Below are positions 40,153 through 50,400 of a DNA stretch of 57,247 bases, in pieces (the stretch's first letter is position 1; every line of letters starts with the position of its first letter). Under the pieces are notes generated by a model, which was given only the letters and a program-made list of their open reading frames with translations, did no database searches and had not been told where the DNA came from. Origin of the DNA: a virus; IMG/VR virus record IMGVR_UViG_3300030107_006392, positions 1-57,247 of that record, one strand, 5' to 3'. The translations under genes and the position numbers were made by a program.

Positions 40153-40710
40153 ATGAGAAACAAACACGTTTGGGATGCGGTCAACAATGTTTGGCCTAAA
40201 GACGTTAATCTTGTTCCAACTGAGCGTGAAGCCGTGATAGGCGTTAAACGTCTTTATAAAAAATTTATGGGACACGCTTGGTCTGGCGAAATTAAAATAA
40301 CGTCTGGAAACCGACACACTTGGATAAGACGAAACACTTTATCCATAAACCCCGATCACGGATATTATGGTGGTTGGCGTGATATTGTGCATGGTCTTTC
40401 GCATTATATTTTTATGCGACAAAACCCAAACCTTAAACCACATAACCCAAAACAAGCCTATCTTGAAAGAGCAATAGCTGAGTATGTTGTTGCATCTGGT
40501 TTTCTTGAAGGCCGACACGTTAGGCCACTAAAAGAAAAACCAAAAATATCTTTTAAAGAAAAACCAAAAATATCTTTGGTTGAAAAACGATCTAATCATG
40601 CCAAAGATATGCTGAAAAAACATCAAGATAACTTAAAGCGCACCGCAAAACTTGTCACAAAATGGCAGAAAAAAGTGCGTTACTACGAAAAACGAAACGC
40701 CCCAAGCTGA
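40153..40710 (+). CDS. H-x3-H (metallopeptidase-like) phage protein (185 aa)
   Basis: GAAAGGATAAG precedes the ATG. The core GGWRDIVHGLSHYIFMRQNP has H80 and H84, with the usual HExxH Glu replaced by Gly81, and H97 (KPHNPKQAYLER, E105) follows. I recall relatives of unknown function in marine phages with 'H-[DE]-x-S-H' here. After residue 125 comes a duplicated KEKPKIS segment and a lysine-rich coiled-coil tail. It has its own promoter and is enclosed by inverted repeats. Metal binding likely; protease activity doubtful because of the Glu loss. Confidence 0.65.
   Translation: MRNKHVWDAVNNVWPKDVNLVPTEREAVIGVKRLYKKFMGHAWSGEIKITSGNRHTWIRRNTLSINPDHGYYGGWRDIVHGLSHYIFMRQNPNLKPHNPKQAYLERAIAEYVVASGFLEGRHVRPLKEKPKISFKEKPKISLVEKRSNHAKDMLKKHQDNLKRTAKLVTKWQKKVRYYEKRNAPS
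40531..40578 (+). repeat. tandem 24-base repeat encoding KEKPKISF/KEKPKISL
   Basis: Two nearly identical units start at 40531 and 40555 inside the H-x3-H gene, at the border between the globular core and the basic tail. Confidence 0.85.
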
Positions 40711-40746
40711 CACTTGGAACGCTTCTAAGAAATAACACTAAACACC

Positions 40747-40770
40747 GCTACAGTACACGGCTCTTTATTT
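40747..40770 (+). repeat. right arm of the inverted repeat
   Basis: GCTAC-AGT-ACACGGCTCT-T-TATTT, complementary to 40105-40129. It lies 36 bases after the stop codon, in the 3' untranslated region between converging genes. No classic terminator hairpin is seen in this gap. Confidence 0.75.
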
Positions 40771-40806
40771 ATAATTGTTACCCTATCAAATGTAAACCTT
40801 GAACAG

Positions 40807-41346
40807 TTATTTGTGGTGATAAGCCCACGATAGATACCAGTATATTCCCCCCACTACTAATAATATTATTATTGTTTTCCCACCTTCAACAAAAATTTTA
40901 TCCCAAAATGCTTTATCTGCCTTAGCTTTTTTCTTAGCTTTCTCCATAGCCAATGCATCTCTTTCTTTCTTAGCACGAATCCTTTCTTCCCGAACCTTGA
41001 GGATTTCGTCCCAAGTACTAGGACCATACTTGTTATTAAGCATGACCTTTAAATTTCTCATTTGAGCATCAAGAAGTTTTTGATGAACGACAGTATCCAT
41101 TGCCGCCGCCATTGAGGTCTCATCATTAGTATCCTCTTCAGTTTTCCTACTGAAGAAAGACAACATGCCTTTATCTTTTTTCTTATCTTGTTCCTTTAAT
41201 TTTTTTTCAAGGGCATCTTTATGATTAAAAACTGTATTGATTTGATTGGCGATTTCAGAAATATCTTTGGCAGTATCCATGCCAGATTTAACAGCAGAAA
41301 CAGCAGCCTTCAATCCTGCAGCTATGGCAACGACTTCAACTACCAT
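40807..41346 (-). CDS. membrane-anchored coiled-coil protein (179 aa)
   Basis: The start at 41346 follows GGAG eight bases upstream; a TTG at 41385 and an even longer frame encoding an extra membrane segment are possible. Ala-rich N-terminal helix (VVAIAAGLKAAVSAVKSG), charged coiled coil (REERIRAKKERDALAMEKAK) and a C-terminal membrane segment (KTIIILLVVGGIYWYL). Last gene of the leftward arm, near lysis genes; perhaps a spanin-like or membrane structural protein. Not recognised. Confidence 0.6.
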   Translation of the reverse strand: MVVEVVAIAAGLKAAVSAVKSGMDTAKDISEIANQINTVFNHKDALEKKLKEQDKKKDKGMLSFFSRKTEEDTNDETSMAAAMDTVVHQKLLDAQMRNLKVMLNNKYGPSTWDEILKVREERIRAKKERDALAMEKAKKKAKADKAFWDKIFVEGGKTIIILLVVGGIYWYLSWAYHHK

Positions 41347-41464
41347 GATCTTTGCTCCACATTTTTCTCCACAACCATGAATCAAAACGCCCCAATATAC
41401 GAGATAACCAATACATAAAAGGAGAATGCCAAAGCCAGTGGTTATATCTTCTATAACTTGCCAT
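41336..41464 (-). CDS. 42-residue aromatic/basic peptide
   Basis: ATG at 41464 with AGAGG eight bases upstream, overlapping the stop of the 149-residue gene and the next start. The product is Trp/Arg-rich (RRYNHWLWHSPFMYWLSRIL, then WLWRKMWSKDHG), possibly amphipathic and membrane-active. A competing in-frame reading extends the next gene; so support is moderate. Confidence 0.4.
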   Translation of the reverse strand: MASYRRYNHWLWHSPFMYWLSRILGRFDSWLWRKMWSKDHGS

Positions 41465-41900
41465 TGCTCAAACCTCTTTGTTTGTCTTTTAACTTTTCAA
41501 CGTCCTGTCTCAAAGCCTGTACGTCTTCCTGTAACCGCTTAATGTTAACACCGTTACTCATGCCCTGTTCTAATCGGGACTGTATTTTTTCTACTTGTTT
41601 ACCAAGATGTTCAATTAACATGAACTGCTCCCCATCAGCAGGGGGCTGACCAAGTTCTCCCCTAGGCCATTTAATTCGGAACTCGTTGTTCTTTTCTATG
41701 TCTGCTTTTAATTCGTTTATACCTGTGTTTAAATCTTTCTGAACTAACTGCTCAAAGGTTTCTAATCTATTAAGTCTTTCTACCACCCCGAAGTAACTCC
41801 ATACACCCACACCAACAGCTAACACAATAGAAATAAGATTGCGTACAGGCATAGAGATAGCAGTGCTATCACTCATACTCACAGGTTTATCAACCATCAT
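41451..41900 (-). CDS. one-TM coiled-coil protein (149 aa)
   Basis: Membrane segment near residues 20-42 (VRNLISIVLAVGVGVWSYFG) and a long coiled coil to the end (FEQLVQKDLNTGINELKADI, IKRLQEDVQALRQDVEKLKD), interrupted by FRIKWPRGELGQPPADGEQF, a segment I recall in similar marine phage proteins. The shape suits an inner-membrane spanin component but no outer partner is certain. Start overlaps the upstream stop. Confidence 0.6.
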   Translation of the reverse strand: MMVDKPVSMSDSTAISMPVRNLISIVLAVGVGVWSYFGVVERLNRLETFEQLVQKDLNTGINELKADIEKNNEFRIKWPRGELGQPPADGEQFMLIEHLGKQVEKIQSRLEQGMSNGVNIKRLQEDVQALRQDVEKLKDKQRGLSNGKL

Positions 41901-42202
41901 TCATTCCCAAGATGTTCCACAGGCAACCATTTTTTTCCGATTACCCCACCGTCAAATTTCTTGAGTACCAGTCTACCTTTCTTACATTCCCACCGCACCC
42001 CTGCGCCACCTTGGGATCTCATGATCTTGCGTTTAACTTTCAGGCATTCACTCATCCCACCTCGTGGGGTGTACTCCTTCAGTTGTCCACTAAGAAACAT
42101 GTGAAGTATCCATCCTGAGAATACTTTCTCTTCAGCGAAAGAAGAATTAATTTTGCCAAAAGATATGGTACAACAAAAGACCAATAATAATAATCTTGCC
42201 AT
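41897..42202 (-). CDS. secreted/periplasmic small protein (101 aa)
   Basis: N-terminal signal-like segment (MARLLLLVFCCTISF, cleavage perhaps after NSSFA at ~23). The Cys pair could be lipidated, but a clean lipobox is absent. The mature part has two cysteines (SECLKVKRKIM, VRWECKKGRL) able to form a disulphide. Next to the coiled-coil membrane protein, so a periplasmic lysis partner is possible; unproven. Confidence 0.55.
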   Translation of the reverse strand: MARLLLLVFCCTISFGKINSSFAEEKVFSGWILHMFLSGQLKEYTPRGGMSECLKVKRKIMRSQGGAGVRWECKKGRLVLKKFDGGVIGKKWLPVEHLGNE

Positions 42203-42269
42203 AATCTATATTCCATATTGAATTGTTACCACCGAATGTGTTTTCCCACCATATTAAAATTTTGTCCAT
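42147..42269 (-). CDS. 40-residue membrane peptide
   Basis: ATG at 42269 overlaps the upstream stop (TAATG). Product MDKILIWWENTFGG then a membrane-like YGKIIIIGLLLYHIFWQ. It overlaps the start of the 101-residue gene by 56 bases. Coupling supports it, but its small size keeps it uncertain. Confidence 0.4.
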   Translation of the reverse strand: MDKILIWWENTFGGNNSIWNIDYGKIIIIGLLLYHIFWQN

Positions 42270-42430
42270 TATTTCCCCACCTTTTTCATTGCGTTTTTAT
42301 GTGCTTGAGTAAATGTTTTACCCGCCCTCATATCATTACGCATCATTGCCATGTGTTTGGAGCTATGATGTTTACTATGTTCTTTAAGAGAATCTATTTG
42401 ACGTTGTGTTAGTTTTTTTCTTTTAATCAT
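42269..42430 (-). CDS. 53-residue basic phage protein
   Basis: ATG at 42430 overlaps the upstream stop; TAA at 42269 overlaps the next ATG. The product (LTQRQIDSLKEHSKHHSSKH, then MAMMRNDMRAGKTFTQAHKN) matches a small family I have seen in marine phages with 'KHHS.KHM..M...M..GK.F..AH..A...VGK'. Function unknown. Confidence 0.65.
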   Translation of the reverse strand: MIKRKKLTQRQIDSLKEHSKHHSSKHMAMMRNDMRAGKTFTQAHKNAMKKVGK

Positions 42431-42806
42431 TTCTAAACTTTCTTGTTTTTTTAGCTATCTTCTTAGGTTGTTTAACATATTGCTTCCCTGCTTTCGTTCC
42501 TTTTCTTTTTGCTCTAGTGGTGGAAGCATACTCTTTAGATGACAAAGACTTTATAGCTTTTTCTGGAAGATATCTTTCTCCTGTTTTACTGGAAGGTTTA
42601 CCAGATTTAGTTTTCCATTTTTGTTTAGTCCATTTAGAAAGTTTATTAGTGGATTTCTTTTTTCCTGAGTACGTTCCACCAGCATCCTTATAATACTTAG
42701 TAGCTAATTGCATAGCTCTAGCACTATGCTTACCTCCCATTTTTGCTTTTGCCTTTGCCTTTGCCCTAGCCCATTTAGCAGGGTCACGCTTTTTTGCTAC
42801 ACTCAT
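42423..42806 (-). CDS. basic DUF5872-like protein (127 aa)
   Basis: The start at 42806 is used (a TTG lies one codon earlier). DPAKWARAKAKAKAKMGG, SARAMQLATKYYKDAGGTY, LSKWTKQKWKTKSGKPSSKT and GERYLPEKAIKSLSSKEYAS form the conserved order I know as DUF5872, found in marine phages and giant viruses. Very basic; possibly DNA-associated in the virion. Family name is from memory. Confidence 0.7.
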   Translation of the reverse strand: MSVAKKRDPAKWARAKAKAKAKMGGKHSARAMQLATKYYKDAGGTYSGKKKSTNKLSKWTKQKWKTKSGKPSSKTGERYLPEKAIKSLSSKEYASTTRAKRKGTKAGKQYVKQPKKIAKKTRKFRND

Positions 42807-42818
42807 CAAACATTTCCC

Positions 42819-43067
42819 TTACCACTTTTTACAACTCCAATACCTAGCACTCAATTTACTTGGAGGACTAGTGTCACACTTATGTCTAGCTCTAAAAGAT
42901 TTTCTACGTTTCGGCTGATCTTTCTTGATGCTCATGTTAGGATCACCAAACCTAATTAATTTTACTTGATTGTTTTGTTTTGCTAATACCGCAAATTTTT
43001 TATTTTTCTTTGGAGTTCTTTTTGGTTTGTTGTACCCACTAAACTTCTCGCCTCTATATTCTATCAT
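42819..43067 (-). CDS. conserved small basic phage protein (82 aa)
   Basis: FSGYNKPKRTPKKNKKFAVL, VKLIRFGDPNMSIKKDQPKR and SFRARHKCDTSPPSKLSARY, W match a widely conserved phage family whose end is 'RR.SFRARH......G..SA.YW'. The usual 'A.YWA.K.KW' end is here ARYWSCKKW. Start overlaps the upstream stop (ATGA). Function unknown; common in T4-like and podoviral structural clusters. Confidence 0.65.
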   Translation of the reverse strand: MIEYRGEKFSGYNKPKRTPKKNKKFAVLAKQNNQVKLIRFGDPNMSIKKDQPKRRKSFRARHKCDTSPPSKLSARYWSCKKW

Positions 43068-43399
43068 TTGTTTTTCCCATTTGATTTCATAGCTGAAAAC
43101 CCCATGTATGCACCCACTACTCCTGCCATGGAAACATAGAAAAGACTAGAAAGATTCCCCAGTAACTGGACACGGTCATCAGGAACAATAGGCAAAAACA
43201 CAAAGACAGTAAAAACAAGCATGGATACAAGAGCAACCCATGCCATATGTCTTTGAGCATCAGCCTTTTCCTCGATGGTTTCTTGTTCATGCATGGCTGT
43301 GACTGCGGAGAGTTCCACATCGCTAACCACACCGTCTCCGTCCAGATCATATTGTGCATACTCACTTTTGTTCTGTAGTTTTTTCTGCTCTTTCCCCAT
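43064..43399 (-). CDS. EF-hand two-TM membrane protein (111 aa)
   Basis: Start at 43399 (a GTG lies one codon earlier). Canonical EF-hand loop at residues 18-29 (DLDGDGVVSDVE: D18, D20, D22, E29), then two membrane segments (MAWVALVSMLVFTVFVFLPI and LFYVSMAGVVGAYMGFSAM). It lies beside holin and lysozyme, so it may be a second, calcium-responsive holin-like protein; the loop and TMs are visible, the role is inferred. Confidence 0.7.
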   Translation of the reverse strand: MGKEQKKLQNKSEYAQYDLDGDGVVSDVELSAVTAMHEQETIEEKADAQRHMAWVALVSMLVFTVFVFLPIVPDDRVQLLGNLSSLFYVSMAGVVGAYMGFSAMKSNGKNK

Positions 43400-43517
43400 C
43401 ACAACAATCCATCACTGGCCTATGACATGAGTTACATTCATAGTGCGATTTAACAAACAACATGTGTCCATATTGACCACACCAAGGACACAAAAATTCT
43501 TCACCTTCAGGTATCAC
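43362..43517 (-). CDS. 51-residue zinc-ribbon protein, GTG start
   Basis: GTG at 43517, overlapping the lysozyme stop by 11 bases, TGA at 43362 within the next gene. Cysteines: LCPWCGQYG and YECNSCHRPVMDCC. Two CxxC pairs plus CC. A similar 'CPWC..YGH..F' small protein is known to me from marine phages. It has no strong ribosome site, and a TTG at the LCPWC Leu is the other possible start. Confidence 0.55.
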   Translation of the reverse strand: MIPEGEEFLCPWCGQYGHMLFVKSHYECNSCHRPVMDCCDGERAEKTTEQK

Positions 43518-43959
43518 AAAGAAACAAGGCTTTTTCTGCAGCCCTCCTCCTCACTAATCCAGCAAGTATTCTTCCTCCAGCCCTTCGCCATTTAGGAAAC
43601 TCTGATGCTACCATTTCTCTAGGAGCATTCCTGTTTAAAAGGGAACGAAGTGTGCTGCTTTGCAACCTGCCGCTACCTAAGTTATATACAAAAGAAACGA
43701 GACTGCTAAATTCATTATTGTTTAATCGGACTTTAATGAGTCTATCAACTGCTTTTTCGCTATTATTGATTTCTCGTAGAAGTAACTCCTCGGCTTCTGC
43801 TTCATCAATCGGGGCGTGAGATAAGGTGACACGACTGCCGTCAAAGGTGCGAGTACTGCCGAACCCAATAGTCGCAACATTTGCTGAACACAGGTACGGG
43901 GCAGAACGAAATCCTTCAAACAGTTTTATTATCTGCAAACCCCGTTCATTTATATTCAT
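43507..43959 (-). CDS. GH24 endolysin (T4/P22-type lysozyme)
   Basis: 150 residues. Catalytic set E15-8-C24-5-T30 in LFEGFRSAPYLCSANVATIG, the E-x8-[DC]-x5-T arrangement of phage GH24 lysozymes with Cys in the Asp position. FSSLVSFVYNLGSG and GLVRRRAAEKALF are the family's C-terminal marks. No signal-anchor at the N-terminus, so it needs a holin; the holin gene lies directly upstream with overlapping start. Cuts peptidoglycan at lysis. Confidence 0.9.
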   Translation of the reverse strand: MNINERGLQIIKLFEGFRSAPYLCSANVATIGFGSTRTFDGSRVTLSHAPIDEAEAEELLLREINNSEKAVDRLIKVRLNNNEFSSLVSFVYNLGSGRLQSSTLRSLLNRNAPREMVASEFPKWRRAGGRILAGLVRRRAAEKALFLCDT

Positions 43960-44405
43960 TTACTTCCACGAGCTATTGCTCTTCCTCCAAACCAAAACGA
44001 TATGACCGCTGCAAACAAGGCTTTTGTTTCTTCATCCCAAACGGCATTGAGAGCATCAAGACCGCTGACTCCTGATGCGGTGAGCGCCAAGTAAGCTGAG
44101 ATTTCGACAAAACAAAACAACATGAAGAAAGCGTAAGTAATAACAGGACGGACACTACCACGCAGACCATCGACCCACTTGACCCCAGTCGGTTGCATGG
44201 ATTTATGGAGCGATTCAATTTCTCTAATGTCTGCCTCCACATTGATAGCCTCCAGTTTCTGTGATGCTAACTCTTTTTGTTGACGTATCTGAACATCCAT
44301 TACTGCAAGTTCATGTTTTTTATCTGACTTGTCTTGAAAGTAGTCCATAACTTTGGGCAAAAAAGAAGTACCAAAGCCCATTAAAGACCCAAGTAAACTT
44401 AACAT
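43956..44405 (-). CDS. holin of the 3-TM (GTA-type) family
   Basis: 149 residues. GGAGG upstream of the ATG. Coiled-coil N-terminal half (KKHELAVMDVQIRQQKELAS), then RPVITYAFFMLFCFVEISAY and ALFAAVISFWFGGRAIARG as membrane segments with the WFG-x-RA ending typical of GTA-type holins. Four-base overlap with the lysozyme. Makes the membrane lesions that release the endolysin. Confidence 0.75.
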   Translation of the reverse strand: MLSLLGSLMGFGTSFLPKVMDYFQDKSDKKHELAVMDVQIRQQKELASQKLEAINVEADIREIESLHKSMQPTGVKWVDGLRGSVRPVITYAFFMLFCFVEISAYLALTASGVSGLDALNAVWDEETKALFAAVISFWFGGRAIARGSK

Positions 44406-44426
44406 ACGTGCCTCCTTATTAATCTT

Positions 44427-47400
44427 TTATTGAAATGCCTCTTGACGCAGTTCAGGAATAGCTTCTACTGCCAGCAACTCTTCGGCTGTTATCTCTTTAA
44501 TTAAATCTCTCTTTGCTTCAGCGCTGAGATTTGATCGCAGTATATCTAAACGCTCTTTCCTAAGCTCCGAAAGAACTCCAGCAATAGCTTCTACTTCTAT
44601 CTCCAAATCTAAAAGTTCAAGGCGCTTTTCTTCAAACTTTTCTGCCTCACTTACAGTTAGCTCCCCCTGTTCCAAATCTTTTAAGGTATTCACCGCCTGC
44701 CCTACGGCCTCTCTAAGATCATAGAACTGTGTTACTAATCCACGAGCATCTGGTCTCGCAAAGAATCTTTTAATAAACGGATACTCACTGAGTTGCTTGC
44801 TAGGACGTTCTCCCAGTTCTTCAGAAGTCTGCCTCATCACCTGATCTATTGTATCAAACAACACTGTCCCTAAAGTCCCGCTATATCCCTTTATCATATG
44901 GTCTATCTTTACAGGAGAAGCATTGAGTGCCTGCCCAAGTTCTATCGCCAGCGCAGATGTACGACTGTTTGCCCTGTATCCTGGCTCTAACCGTTCCAAA
45001 TAAGACCCTTCAATTTCACGGCCTGTCCAAAAACTAAAGTTTGTAATAGCCTCACCGATAGGAAGCACTGCTTGTGGGATAGGATTAAACTCAAAAGTAT
45101 TTGCTAAACCTCTCGTCAAAGCAGTTACAGTATCTCTAGGCACATCTTTTCCAAACATAAGTGCCATTGTTCTTTCAGGTAAAGTCTTAAATAAAAACCC
45201 TACTTCAAACGGGATCGGTATTCTGAGGGGCGGTCCCTCATAACCAGGTATGAACTTGGATGGGATGATCCAATAGTTGTCTTTTATTTCTGGGTTCTGG
45301 TTGATATATTCTTCGTCATCATGAACTAGCGCCCAGTATGCTGCGCTGCTCATCCCCACTAACAATGCCCGTGTAATAAAGCGTCTTTTAACAATATCAG
45401 ATTCTACTCGTGGGGTGAAACCTTTAGCTCCCATTGAGGCTCGATAAAGAACATCAAGCCCCTGTAAACGTGCATTTAAAAACGGAACCATCACTGCTAA
45501 ATTCTGAATAACTGCGGATGATCCCCGTGCTGAAAAGTTAATAACTTCCTGAGCTTCGTAAATTGCCTGCACCTCATCGCCAGTTTCTTGCAATACCTTT
45601 TCATATACAGCAATTCGTGTGGCTGCATCCGATGCCCGTGATGCGGTGCCTGATGCATCCCATATAGCTTTAAGGGGATTGCGTATTATCCTTCCCATTT
45701 TGGATGGATACTTATATTTCAACAATTCTTTTTCAATAAAGTCTGTCATCTTGGAAGGATCACCACCAAAATCAAAGCCTGTCATTAATCCTGCGGAAGC
45801 TATTGCATCAGCCGATGTACTGCCTTTAAGCGCCTTTACAAAACCACTGGTTGTTCCAGCTAATGCCCCTGTATTACGACCACTCGTTGCCCAAGCAGAA
45901 AGAGAATCACGCAACATATTGGCTACCATGAAGTCAGGTGAACGAGTAACCATTTCTCTTAAAAACCTAGCAGGCATTCCTAAAAAATTAACAAAAGGAT
46001 TTATCTGTTGATTAGAGTTATAGTTTGCTAATGCAGAATACATAGCCTGATCACTGATATGCAGTGTCATTTCCTTGCCTTTAACTCTAAACGTAATAGA
46101 ATTAGTAGAACCCTTCTTAACTTTAACAGTTTGCGTGGGGTCTAGAATAGCCATGTTCCGCATAGCACGTTGCACACCTACGTTAAGCATTCCAGTCTGA
46201 ACAGCGCTTAATGCATTCTCAGTTACAGTATCAAGGAACCCCCCAATAGGCATCCCTTTCCTAGAAACTCTGGTACTTACCCCAGTTTCATCTGTATATT
46301 TTTTAGCATAAGCTTCCGCTATAGTTTTTTCTTTCGCATCAAATGTAGTAGGGAGCATGGTCTCATTGCCATCAGCATCCGTAGCAATAACCGCATAAAC
46401 CGTTCCCGTTCCTTTTAGTACAGGAGGAACATGGGTAGTAATGCCAGCGAACATATTGCCTTCACCAGAAATTTCCCCTAGATTTTCTTCCTTCTGATAT
46501 TTGCTGTCTAGCTGTCTATAGAATGGAATATAATCCCCTGTTTCCTTCCATTTCTCTGCTTGGGTTGCATCAAGCACCCCAGTATCTACAAGGAAATCTA
46601 CAAAATAACTATTCCATACCTGATAGTCTTGAAAGATATCAGAGAAATCTTTATTAAACTTAATATTTTTGTCCCCTATAAGCGTGTTAACCTGAGCAAC
46701 ATCAACGCCCATGATTTGAGCTATCTCAGATACGCTGTTTCCCAATGCTAAATACTGTGCAATCTGCTCCTGAGTAAGAAGTTTCTCTCTTCCTTCTTGT
46801 ATTAATCGTGCAGCCCTTCGGGCAATAGAATAAAAATGAAATGCTTTAAAACGATTGCCGTTTCGCAAAGGTTCAATAATTGGAATAAGTCCTGTATCAG
46901 TTCCAGCGATACGACTACGCTCTCTTGTGCCATCAAAATTAATCTGCTCTGCATCTTCAGGAATTGCTTCTACTTTTGTACCGCCACCTCGATAAACAGG
47001 AACCCCTTTTGATAGGGCATACGCCGTAATAGCTGTGCCTCTACGAGCCATGCGTAACGCAGCATGAGCAGAACCACTCGCACTCAAGGCACCAGCATAT
47101 CTTGCATCCTTCTCGGATATTGCTACATCCCCCCGTCTGGCAGGGTCCCAATTATCAATAACATTCTGACGAAACCATTTTCCAAACTCACCAAAACTAT
47201 CCAGCTTTGTCCCGCCTAACATGCCCAAGCTTCCCAGAAACTTTTGGCCTAATGTTTCATGGCGATTTTCTTCCACAGTCCCTGAAGGAAACTCCACCCC
47301 CATCTCCATCGGAGCGCTCTTAATAGAATAATTTTGAGATATAGGACGTGCCTGTTTTGATGGAAGGGTTAACGTATTAGGTCCAACTTTTTTGGGCATG

Positions 47401-50400
47401 TTAATTTCAATGGCTGTTCTTTTTGCCAAAGGGGATACTCCATTCAGATTATAAGTACCGTTTCTGGCAAGACGTGAAGCAGTGTCTACATACTCTCTTT
47501 CAAAATTAGCAGGACGTGATCTTCTTTCAGAGTATGTAGGTCCTTCAGGAAAAATAGTTGCCAGTGCAAAATAAGGTCTTCTCTGTCCTTCTAAAATTCC
47601 TTCGGGCAAGAACTGAAACCCTGCTTTAATTATCTTTTCAGACTCAGGATCTTTCCATGAAATCTCGTAAGCTCCGTACTCTCCTCTTTCATTAGCTTCT
47701 GTACGAAATTCCCCCTTACGAACAGGGTCTGCATACGCATCCATCATTGAACCTAAAGCTTGCCCTACATTTTCATAAGGAGTGTACGCTAAGAAGTCAG
47801 GTTCATGTTCTTGAGCATGTTCATACCCTACTGTTCTCCTGTCTCCTCTAGGCATAATGACAGGTATAGACTGGCCTTTATATTGTTTAGGAACGCCAGT
47901 TGATGTAATTCTTCCCCATACACGGGACACCTCTCCATCAGGAAGTCTGCGCCCAACTAATGCTTGTTGTCGTGGGGATAAGTTTCTAAAGTTTCGAGCC
48001 TGTTTGTCTGGTGTTAAATCTTCAACAACTTGTTTATCAAGACGAGATATTTTTCCATCAAGTATTTTAACTCTTCTTGTAGCAGTAGGTTCATATTCAG
48101 TACCTAAGATATCCCAAAACTTTTTTGCTTTCTTTTGAATGTCATATATACGCAAGTCATTATCTGCATTAGCAAATAAATTTTCTACTATTTTTCGACC
48201 TGCCCCTTGTCCACGTTTATTTTTTGCTACTTCTATATTAACCAGTCCTTCAATTTCGTCAGTAGCATTTCCTGTTTCTTCGTCAACAACTAAATTAATT
48301 TCTACTCTTCCAAGCCTAGCTTCTTTTAAAGTTTCTTTAGATGGGCGACCTCCATCAGGAGGAAGGTTATTTTCTATAAACTTTTTATCATAAACCTCAA
48401 ACCCTAATCTAGCCACACCAGGTGCAGAACTACCTGCTCTTATGCCAGCAGTGAAGATTAAATTTTCATTTTCTAGTTGATCAAAAAAACCTGACTTTAA
48501 TTCTAAACGTGGGGCGATAGGAGATTGATTGATAGGTCTAGCTTGTTTATCTCCAGCATCAACTTCTGTGGGCTGTTGAGTTTCAAGAACTTCATCAACA
48601 GGATTGAACTGTTGGTCTACTTCTGGTTCAGTTCTATATCGACTGTTGTATCTATCGTTTCTTGTCCATCCATATCGTTCAGCAATTTCTTGCTCTGCTG
48701 CTTCAATCCTGTCTGCATATTTGGTGACGATAGAACGAACCCTGTCTTGAAGATCGGGTCGTCCTCCAAAGGTTCCTTCAAGGTAAATTTCGCCATTAGG
48801 ATTTTCCTTCCAACCTCCAAAGTTGCCTACATAAACATTTTGGGATGCTGCTTTATTAACAACCATCCCTTCAGGGTTAGGTATATCAGATATCTCGAAA
48901 CTGTTCAATGCATTAATAACTTTGTTCTGAAACTGGCGATTGTCTGTTTTTTCTATGCCATCCTTAGTTTGATAGGTATCACCCATCTCCATAAAGTTAA
49001 TAATATTTGCTCCATTTTCTGTAGATACAGGAGAAAAATCTGTACTATCAAATTCTTGTTGCAATATAGAATCTAAATTAGTTATCTCTTCATTAGTAAA
49101 AGGTCTTCCTATATTTACAGCTACCGCATTCTTGTCTCTTAATGGAACACTTTTGTTAAAAAATAAACGATGTGCTCCAACACCATCTTGTTTTAATAAA
49201 ATACCCCTAGCTGTCATGTACATCTTAACTAAATCAAGAGTAGCCTCATCAACTTCACCAGGCTGTCCCTTATACTTCATAGGCATCAATGCATACGTTT
49301 GAGTTCCTGGACTTACTACTCCTTCATAAACACCTGGTGCATCAAAACTTCTTGGTGAAAGCAACCCAACTTCTTGCGCCAACAAATCTCTACCATTATC
49401 ATCAGTAAGAGCCTTGGACATGGTGAAGTGATAGTCTGCCTGTTCATTCATAGGAGCATTAAATATTTCAGGAAAGTGACCACTTTCTTGAGAAGGTTTA
49501 GTCTCCCAAGATATTTGACCAAGGTTTTTTTCTAGTGCATCTTGGTAGTCAAAAGTCATTTCTGACACAGGCTTGCCATCTCTACTAGCTTTTTGAACTA
49601 CCCACATAGCCGCTTGAACTTGGTAAGGAGTCCATCCTAATTGATCTGCTATACGAGTAACTTCATTTTCAACAAAGTCATATTGTGCAGGGGTAGGAGT
49701 TCCCCCCTCAGATGGAAAACCAAAAACCCTCATCATGTGCATATCAACAGTAACACCCTGTGATCGTGACGGATCAATACTTGCCATGATATTATTATAA
49801 AAGGTATTAGTTTTACGTCCAGGCCAGTCAATTCCATCAAATAATTTTTCTAACCTTGGAACCATAGCTGAAGGAAACTTGCCAGTTAGTATAGGTCTGC
49901 CAGCTTTCCATTGATTATAAGCTTGAATAGCAAATTGAAAGTTTGCTAACACTGGAGTAGAGCCAGCACTAGTAATAGCAATGGCTTGGGCTATTTTATC
50001 TGCCTCTTCTTTATTTCCATCTACTAAATCTAATATTGAATTGCCTGATCGTTCATACCAAAACCTGCCAGGCTCCCCTTCTTCAGCAATTTTCAACATA
50101 TTTTTACGCAATGTTCTTAACTTCTGAGGGCTATCTATTCCTTTAGGAGCACCAACATATTGACCTGTTGTTCCAATTCTTCTGGCTTGTTTATCGCCTT
50201 CACTTGATTGGAAGAAAGGTCTGTAGAACTTGACACTGGACTCACCGCCTCTAAGCCGTGGAGGAACAGCACTCAACCCATCACTTCTACCTACACTATC
50301 CACAAAGTTATTAAGATTATCAATGTCTGTAGAGTCTATAGAAAGTCTATCATTAGCAATTTTTAAAGATGGAACTTGTTCTAAGAGTTCTTCACGATTA

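Noticed and set aside
40105-40770. Insertion sequence or integron cassette
   Set aside because: No transposase or integrase in the unit, no direct target duplications seen next to the arms, and no attC-type conserved ends; kept only as an inverted-repeat unit.
48525-49076. 183-codon plus-strand frame within the giant gene
   Set aside because: Lies fully antisense inside the 2,658-residue frame and has a Phe/Ser/Ile-rich shadow composition.
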